DNA of 6,063 nt, from the NCBI GenBank assembly GCA_028723145.1, contig JAQYFM010000223.1, positions 1 to 6,063 of the forward strand, in the 5' to 3' direction. The position numbers and the translations under genes were made by a program. Positions 1 to 3,264 of the stretch are shown one piece after another. The number at the start of each line of letters is the position of its first letter. The stretch's first letter is position 1. This stretch comes from Spirochaetales bacterium (GTDB taxonomy: Bacteria; Spirochaetota; Spirochaetia; Sphaerochaetales; Sphaerochaetaceae). The notes under the pieces are model-generated. The model ran no database searches. It had not been told where the DNA came from and saw only the letters and a program-made list of their open reading frames with translations.

Positions 1-483
1 GGTGATATGGATTCTACACAATATAAAGAAGAAATCATATCTAGTGGAGCAATTGTTTATCCTCGTGATAAAGATTATTCTGATACGGAACTAGCGATTA
101 GGCATTTAGAATCTGATGATTACTATTTAGTTGGAGGGGGAGGTGGAAGACTTGATCATCAATTAGCCCTTATGGCGTTATTTTCAAGATATCCTGCCCC
201 TAAATATTGGTTTAGCAAAGAGGATATTATTATTCGTTGTGATAGAGAAATAAATCTTAACATACCAGTTGGCTCTGATATTAGTATTTTACCTATTAAT
301 GAAATAGCTCATGTTAGTACTATAGGGTTAAAATGGGAGCTTGGAGGGTTTAAAATTTCTTATTCATCTGTTTCTTTGTCAAATAGAAACGAAGTTGAAA
401 ATGTCAAAATTCTCACAAATAAACCAATTTTTATTAGAGTTTCTAGTCAGCTGTTGTCTTACTTTGAGAATATGGTATATTAA
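1..483 (+). CDS. thiN: Thiamine pyrophosphokinase, 5'-truncated by window edge
   Basis: Transfers pyrophosphate from ATP to thiamine, making the cofactor thiamine diphosphate in the cytoplasm. The open frame enters from the left edge: the first two codons (Gly-Asp) complete the family motif GDMDS, so the ATG at 7 is internal and not the start. Further family marks follow: KDYSDTELAI (the usual KDxTDxxxAL segment, binding metal and nucleotide) and GGGGGRLDH (usual GGRxDH). The C-terminal part, with GLKWEL and SLSNRN, matches the thiamine-binding beta domain, where GLxYxL and SNE-like motifs are usual. About 160 residues are visible; the family is normally near 210, so roughly 50 N-terminal residues lie outside. 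It is followed after 28 nt by a same-strand membrane protein gene and is probably co-transcribed with it. The thiN symbol follows common usage for this family; the identification is firm. Confidence 0.93.
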   Translation, partial: GDMDSTQYKEEIISSGAIVYPRDKDYSDTELAIRHLESDDYYLVGGGGGRLDHQLALMALFSRYPAPKYWFSKEDIIIRCDREINLNIPVGSDISILPINEIAHVSTIGLKWELGGFKISYSSVSLSNRNEVENVKILTNKPIFIRVSSQLLSYFENMVY

Positions 484-502
484 TTACAAAAACATTTTGT
501 AA
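484..502. repeat. Perfect 8-bp inverted repeat abutting a Shine-Dalgarno site
   Basis: TTACAAAA (484-491), spacer ACA, then TTTTGTAA (495-502): a perfect palindrome right after the thiamine pyrophosphokinase stop codon. Its last two bases are the first two of the AAGGAA Shine-Dalgarno sequence (501-506) of the next gene. It could be a weak RNA hairpin that tunes translation of the membrane protein or protects an mRNA end, or a protein-binding operator. Only two of eight pairs are G-C, so the hairpin would be weak, and no T-tract follows, so it is not a terminator. The repeat is seen; its function is inferred. Confidence 0.5.
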
Positions 503-511
503 GGAAAGTAT

Positions 512-850
512 ATGCTTCAATTTAGACGTGTATTAGCATTTTCATCTAGAGTTCATACATATCTTTTGATGCTCTATCTCTTCTTCTTTTTAATGTTTTT
601 CTTTACTTTTATTACTTCAGTTGATTTAGCGTTATTAACAATAATAAAGACTGCGATGACTTTAATTAGCTGGACAATGATTTTCTTTGGTGTATGGATA
701 GTCTTTGCATCGATATATCAATTTTTCTATACAAAGGTATTTGCCTTTACTCCTGCTTTATTAACAGTACTAAGATGTATTCTTGTTTTATTGCTAGCAA
801 CTGGAGCAGATTTTGTTGAAACCATTGTTGTGGAAGGAGTTAGTTTATGA
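512..850 (+). CDS. Small three-helix membrane protein, function unknown
   Basis: I do not recognise this 112-residue protein. It has a short basic N-terminus (R5, R6, R13), then three hydrophobic stretches at about residues 17-37 (very rich in Phe and Leu), 45-69 and 78-99, and a short C-terminal tail with two Glu. By the positive-inside rule the N-terminus should be cytoplasmic, with K75 in the inner loop and the C-terminus outside. There is no signal peptidase site and no catalytic-looking motif. The ATG at 512 is supported by AAGGAA at 501-506. The stop codon overlaps the aroH start (ATGA), which indicates translational coupling and one operon with thiamine pyrophosphokinase and chorismate mutase. 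Two flanking metabolic enzymes do not fix its role; a transporter accessory part would be a guess only. Confidence 0.8.
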   Translation: MLQFRRVLAFSSRVHTYLLMLYLFFFLMFFFTFITSVDLALLTIIKTAMTLISWTMIFFGVWIVFASIYQFFYTKVFAFTPALLTVLRCILVLLLATGADFVETIVVEGVSL

Positions 851-1215
851 GTGAATCAATCTATGCAATAAGAGGTGCAACTACTGTTGAATTTGATAGT
901 GTTTCAGAAATTGATAATGCTGTAAAAGAAATGTTTTCTGAAATTCTTTCTAGAAATTCAATAAGTGAAGAGGAAATTGCATTTGTTCTTTTTTCTCAAA
1001 CCTCTGATTTAAAATCTAGAAACGCTGCAGCAGCAGTAAGAAAAGCAGGATACTGTGCTTCTGTTCCTCTTTTTTGTGTTCAAGAGGCAGAGATAAATGG
1101 AATGCTTGATAAGGTAATTAGAGTGCTTGTTCAAGTAAACCATCCTAAAAATGGCGAACCAAAAATGGTTTACTTAAACAGAGCAGAAAAATTAAGACCA
1201 GACTTAAAGAGATAA
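847..1215 (+). CDS. aroH: Chorismate mutase, AroH type
   Basis: Converts chorismate to prephenate, the branch step to phenylalanine and tyrosine; this family is a cytoplasmic trimer with active sites between subunits. The 122-residue length and the order of motifs match the monofunctional AroH fold: AIRGATTVE at the start, then SVPLFCVQE, IRVLVQV, VYL and LRPDL at the end. By alignment from memory with the Bacillus subtilis enzyme (Arg7, Arg63, Cys75, Glu78, Arg90, Tyr108, Arg116), the equivalents R9, R65, C77, E80, R92, Y109 and R117 are all present. The residues matching Phe57 and Lys60 are N59 and A62, so one wall of the pocket differs. The start is set by AAGGAG at 834-839 and the 4-nt overlap with the upstream gene. 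The 3' end overlaps the convergent aminopeptidase gene by 12 bp. Assignment is secure. Confidence 0.95.
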   Translation: MSESIYAIRGATTVEFDSVSEIDNAVKEMFSEILSRNSISEEEIAFVLFSQTSDLKSRNAAAAVRKAGYCASVPLFCVQEAEINGMLDKVIRVLVQVNHPKNGEPKMVYLNRAEKLRPDLKR

Positions 1216-2475
1216 GAAAGTCGTAAATAACTTGAGTAGGGCAGTTGTATCTTTAGTACCTCCACATTCATATGGAGAGTGCATTGCGAGTTGGGCAACG
1301 CCTACATCACATGTTGGGATGCTTATCTTTTGGATTGATAAATTGCCAAGAGTTGAGCCTCCTAACTGATCTGAATTGTTAACAAATACTTGATAAGGAA
1401 TATCATTTTTCTTCATTAATGCTTTTAAAAAGGCTCCTGTTGATGCATCTGTGGTATATTTTTGATTTGCAGAATACTTTAATAAGATGCCACCATTGAT
1501 AACTGGTAGGTTAGTAACATCACTCTTATCAGCATAGTTGGGATGAACAGCGTGGCCATTATCAGCACTAACCATGAAAGATGAAGCGATTTGTGAATAT
1601 CTTTCTTCTTCACTTATATTTAATGAGCACATAACTCTATTGATAGTTGTTGATAAGAAATCTGAAAGGGCACCTTGTCTTGTTCCGCTTCCCACTTCTT
1701 CATTATCAAATAGAGAAACCATTGCAATTTTTTCTTTAGGTTCTGCTTCGATAAGAGATTTAAAAGCAGAGTAAGAGCACTGTAAATCATCTATTTTTGG
1801 GCTTGAGAAGAATTCATCATCTAACCCCCAAATAACAGGTTCACATCTATTATATAAGAATAAATCGTAATCTAATAACTCGTCTTCTGTGCAATTAGCT
1901 TGTTTTGCAATAAATGAAGAGAATGCTTTTTTATCACTTGATTGAGCAAAAAGTGGCAAAAGCTCTTTTTGAACAGAATACTTAATACCATCATTTGCTG
2001 TTCTATTTTGATGAATTGCTAAATTAACTATTGAAAGTAATGGCTTTGGAATATCAAATAGTTGCTCCTTTACTTCTCCATCTTTTAATACAAATACTCT
2101 ACCTGCAACTGATAGAGGTCTGTCAAACCAAGGAGAAAGTAACATACCACCATACTTTTCAATATTTAATTTGATATAGCCATTAGCTAAAATCTCTGGA
2201 TTTGGTTTTATTTTAAAAGTAGGACTATCGGTATGAGCGGATACTATCGAAAAGCCTTTAAATGATTGAGGGATAGAAAAAGCAATTAGCGAAGATGAAT
2301 TTCTTTCAACAAAGTATTTCTTTCCTTTTTCAATATTAAATTTCTCATTTTCTTTTAATTGGATAAATCCATTTGCTAGTAATTCTTTTTTCATGTTTGC
2401 GACAACATGGAATGGGGAAGGGCTTTTAGAAATAAAATCTAATAGGTTTTGTGTATCTTTAATATTTTGGTTCAT
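1204..2475 (-). CDS. apeB: M18 family zinc aminopeptidase
   Basis: Removes N-terminal residues, often acidic ones in this family, from peptides; a cytoplasmic two-zinc enzyme that forms large tetrahedral complexes in characterised members. At 423 residues it is full length. The co-catalytic motifs are in order: AHTDSP (H81 metal, D83 catalytic), LAIHQNR (H155), PKIDDL (D229 bridging metals), FDNEEVGS (E259 general base, E260 metal), SADNGHAVHP (D305 metal) and AMHSPYE (H399 metal). Roles are assigned by analogy with eukaryotic aspartyl aminopeptidase. Most relatives have Asp-Asn where this protein has D229-D230, a mild variation. The start at 2475 has GAGG about 8 nt upstream and a promoter at 2495-2523. 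The gene is convergent with aroH, overlapping its last 12 bp, with no visible terminator between them. The family call is firm; the apeB name is by similarity and substrate preference is not readable. Confidence 0.93.
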   Translation of the reverse strand: MNQNIKDTQNLLDFISKSPSPFHVVANMKKELLANGFIQLKENEKFNIEKGKKYFVERNSSSLIAFSIPQSFKGFSIVSAHTDSPTFKIKPNPEILANGYIKLNIEKYGGMLLSPWFDRPLSVAGRVFVLKDGEVKEQLFDIPKPLLSIVNLAIHQNRTANDGIKYSVQKELLPLFAQSSDKKAFSSFIAKQANCTEDELLDYDLFLYNRCEPVIWGLDDEFFSSPKIDDLQCSYSAFKSLIEAEPKEKIAMVSLFDNEEVGSGTRQGALSDFLSTTINRVMCSLNISEEERYSQIASSFMVSADNGHAVHPNYADKSDVTNLPVINGGILLKYSANQKYTTDASTGAFLKALMKKNDIPYQVFVNNSDQLGGSTLGNLSIQKISIPTCDVGVAQLAMHSPYECGGTKDTTALLKLFTTFLSL

Positions 2476-2494
2476 GTTTGTACCTCAGCTTGAG

Positions 2495-2523
2495 ATAATA
2501 AGATAAATATAAAGAAGGTACAA
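2495..2523 (-). promoter_or_regulatory. Predicted sigma70 promoter of the M18 aminopeptidase
   Basis: On the minus strand TTGTAC (2518-2523) and TATTAT (2495-2500) are separated by exactly 17 bp. The inferred transcript starts near 2488, giving a very short leader that has its GAGG Shine-Dalgarno sequence close to the 5' end. A shifted alternative, TTGTTA with TTATCT, overlaps it. It lies just downstream of the tRNA terminator, so the aminopeptidase seems to be transcribed independently of the tRNA. Confidence 0.55.
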
Positions 2524-2527
2524 TAAC

Positions 2528-2555
2528 AAAAAAAAGACCTCATTACTGAGGTCTT
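2528..2555 (-). terminator. Intrinsic terminator of the tRNA-Thr gene
   Basis: On the minus strand an 8-bp perfect stem (AGACCTCA / TGAGGTCT, positions 2535-2542 and 2547-2554) with a 4-nt loop is followed by a run of T (2528-2535). It begins one or two bases after the tRNA discriminator position, so the terminator hairpin is fused to the tRNA 3' end. No T-tract follows on the plus strand, so it acts in one direction only. Confidence 0.88.
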
Positions 2556-2628
2556 AGCCGACTGTCGGATTTGAACCAACGACCGGCTGATTACAAATCA
2601 GCTGCTCTGCCAGCTGAGCTAAGTCGGC
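2556..2628 (-). tRNA. tRNA-Thr (anticodon UGU)
   Basis: The minus strand folds into a complete cloverleaf: acceptor GCCGACT/AGTCGGC (7 bp), D-arm GCTC/GAGC with an 8-nt loop containing GG, anticodon stem GCTGA/TCAGC with loop TTTGTAA, a 5-nt variable loop, and T-arm GTTGG/CCGAC (one G-T pair) with loop TTCGAAT. The anticodon TGT reads ACA and, by wobble, other threonine codons. The discriminator base is T, and the next three bases are AAG, so CCA is not encoded and must be added by the CCA-adding enzyme. It has its own promoter and terminator, hence a single-gene unit. Confidence 0.97.
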
Positions 2629-2653
2629 GTGTCGTTCACACTGAACAATCGAG

Positions 2654-2682
2654 ATACTACCTGTAATCGAAAATAATTGCAA
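2654..2682 (-). promoter_or_regulatory. Predicted sigma70 promoter of tRNA-Thr
   Basis: On the minus strand TTGCAA (2677-2682) and TAGTAT (2654-2659) are spaced by exactly 17 bp, placing the start near 2647, about 18 nt before the mature tRNA. The T6A8 tract and following A-tract from 2687 fall at about -40 to -60, where an UP element would bind the RNA polymerase alpha subunit. The leader contains a 5-bp inverted repeat (GTTCA 2634-2638 / TGAAC 2642-2646). Confidence 0.65.
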
Positions 2683-2686
2683 CTAC

Positions 2687-2779
2687 TTTTTTAAAAAAAA
2701 TTAAAAAAAATTTCACTATTTTTTGCTAATTAGTTATAAAATAAGATAATAAATCATAAAAAAATAAAAAAACATTTTT
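2687..2779. other. A/T-tract divergent intergenic region, likely UP elements or bent DNA
   Basis: Almost pure A/T, with runs T6 (2687-2692), A8 (2693-2700), A8 (2703-2710), T6 (2719-2724), A4 (2738-2741), A7 (2758-2764), A7 (2766-2772) and T5 (2775-2779). It lies between the tRNA promoter (minus) and the promoter of the small basic protein (plus). The first tracts fit the UP-element position of the tRNA promoter. Tracts near 10-bp spacing suggest intrinsic curvature. No reading frame here looks coding. Confidence 0.45.
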
Positions 2780-2843
2780 AATGCTTGAAATATATATGTA
2801 ATAAATGATATTCTCGACAAGAATTGAATTTAATTTAGAATAT

Positions 2844-2872
2844 TTGACAACTAGTCTTGCTTTGTGTATTAT
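2844..2872 (+). promoter_or_regulatory. Near-consensus sigma70 promoter of the small basic protein
   Basis: Consensus TTGACA (2844-2849), a 17-bp spacer and TATTAT (2867-2872) predict a start near 2879 and a leader of about 28 nt. It is the best promoter in the window and implies strong expression of the downstream 56-residue protein. It also rules out translation from the ATG at 2805, which would lie upstream of the transcript. Confidence 0.8.
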
Positions 2873-2892
2873 TAGCGAGACATGTCATTTAC

Positions 2893-2898
2893 GGAGGA
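2893..2898 (+). promoter_or_regulatory. Shine-Dalgarno site fixing the start of the small basic protein
   Basis: GGAGGA lies 8 nt before the ATG at 2907. The frame is open back to an ATG at 2805, but this site and the promoter at 2844-2872 make 2907 the true start. Confidence 0.85.
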
Positions 2899-2906
2899 AT
2901 AAAGAA

Positions 2907-3077
2907 ATGGCCGGTAATGTTTCTAAGAACGCTCACCGTGAAGGTGCAAAAGTATTATTAAGCAGATGGGGCGGTGCAATCAAAATGAAGAGTGTATTCG
3001 AAAATGGTAAACTTCGCCACTATGCTGTTTGTGAGAAAACTGGTAACACAGCACGCAAAGCTAAAGATCTTATGTAA
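2907..3077 (+). CDS. Small, strongly basic protein of unknown function (56 aa)
   Basis: I do not recognise this protein. It has 8 Lys, 4 Arg and 2 His against 3 Glu and 1 Asp, a net charge near +8. It begins MAGNVSKNAHR, continues through a central SRWGGAIKMK segment, and ends with HYAVCEKTGNTARKAKDLM. There is no signal peptide or membrane segment, and two Cys are not present to form a zinc ribbon (only C42). Size, charge, a near-consensus promoter, an ideal Shine-Dalgarno site and a private terminator all point to an abundant RNA- or DNA-associated protein, such as a ribosome-associated or nucleoid component; this is inference. Comparison from memory with ribosomal proteins bL28, bL32, bL33, bL31 and bS21 gave no convincing match. 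It stands alone between tRNA-Thr and the nucleotidase gene, whose functions do not inform its role. Confidence 0.82.
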   Translation: MAGNVSKNAHREGAKVLLSRWGGAIKMKSVFENGKLRHYAVCEKTGNTARKAKDLM

Positions 3078-3102
3078 GATTGCTTAATATGCATTTTTTC
3101 AG

Positions 3103-3138
3103 CCTGTCGAGACGTCGGCAGGTTTTTTTGTTTTTTTT
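3103..3138 (+). terminator. Intrinsic terminator of the small basic protein gene
   Basis: Stem CCTGTCGA (3103-3110) pairs with TCGGCAGG (3115-3122), 8 bp with one G-T pair and a GACG loop. It is followed by T7, G and T8 (3123-3138). It separates this gene from the nucleotidase gene downstream. Confidence 0.93.
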
Positions 3139-3192
3139 GAACAAAAATTTTTAGAAAATAATATTTTTTTCGTATCTTAATTAAATTCTTCG

Positions 3193-3201
3193 TGTTATAT
3201 T
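3193..3201 (+). promoter_or_regulatory. Predicted extended -10 promoter of the nucleotidase gene
   Basis: TGT followed by TATATT (3196-3201) fits an extended -10 element; no good -35 hexamer lies 16-18 bp upstream. The start would be near 3208, leaving a leader of about 57 nt before the GTG at 3265. The region upstream (3139-3180) is A/T-tract rich and may help polymerase binding. Confidence 0.45.
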
Positions 3202-3251
3202 GTAACAGAGAACATTTTTCTTAAAACCAAAAAAACATATCGTTCGTTGTT

Positions 3252-3257
3252 AGGAGG
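3252..3257 (+). promoter_or_regulatory. Shine-Dalgarno site fixing a GTG start for the nucleotidase
   Basis: AGGAGG sits 7 nt before the GTG at 3265. An in-frame TTG at 3247 lies upstream of this site and would add six residues in front of the signal peptide, so GTG at 3265 is preferred. Confidence 0.85.
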
Positions 3258-3264
3258 AAGACAC

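Noticed and set aside
7..9. ATG at 7 as the start of thiamine pyrophosphokinase
   Set aside because: It is the Met of the conserved GDMDS motif, and the frame is open to the window edge.
1574..1774. 66-codon plus-strand frame opposite the aminopeptidase
   Set aside because: It is antisense to the conserved SADNGH and FDNEEVGS regions, with no Shine-Dalgarno or family features.
2687..2779. A/T-tract region as a replication origin
   Set aside because: No DnaA-box clusters and no origin-associated genes are visible; position between divergent promoters explains it better.
2805..2906. N-terminal extension of the small basic protein back to an ATG at 2805
   Set aside because: The consensus promoter at 2844-2872 lies inside it and GGAGGA precedes the ATG at 2907; the extra residues do not look like part of the same protein.
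2907..3077. Small basic protein as ribosomal protein bL28, bL32, bL33 or bS21
   Set aside because: Recalled family signatures, such as the CxxC motifs or the bL28 N-terminal CxxTGK-like segment, are missing.
3247..3264. TTG start for the nucleotidase lipoprotein
   Set aside because: It lies upstream of the AGGAGG site, has no Shine-Dalgarno of its own, and would put extra residues before a textbook signal peptide that starts at the GTG.
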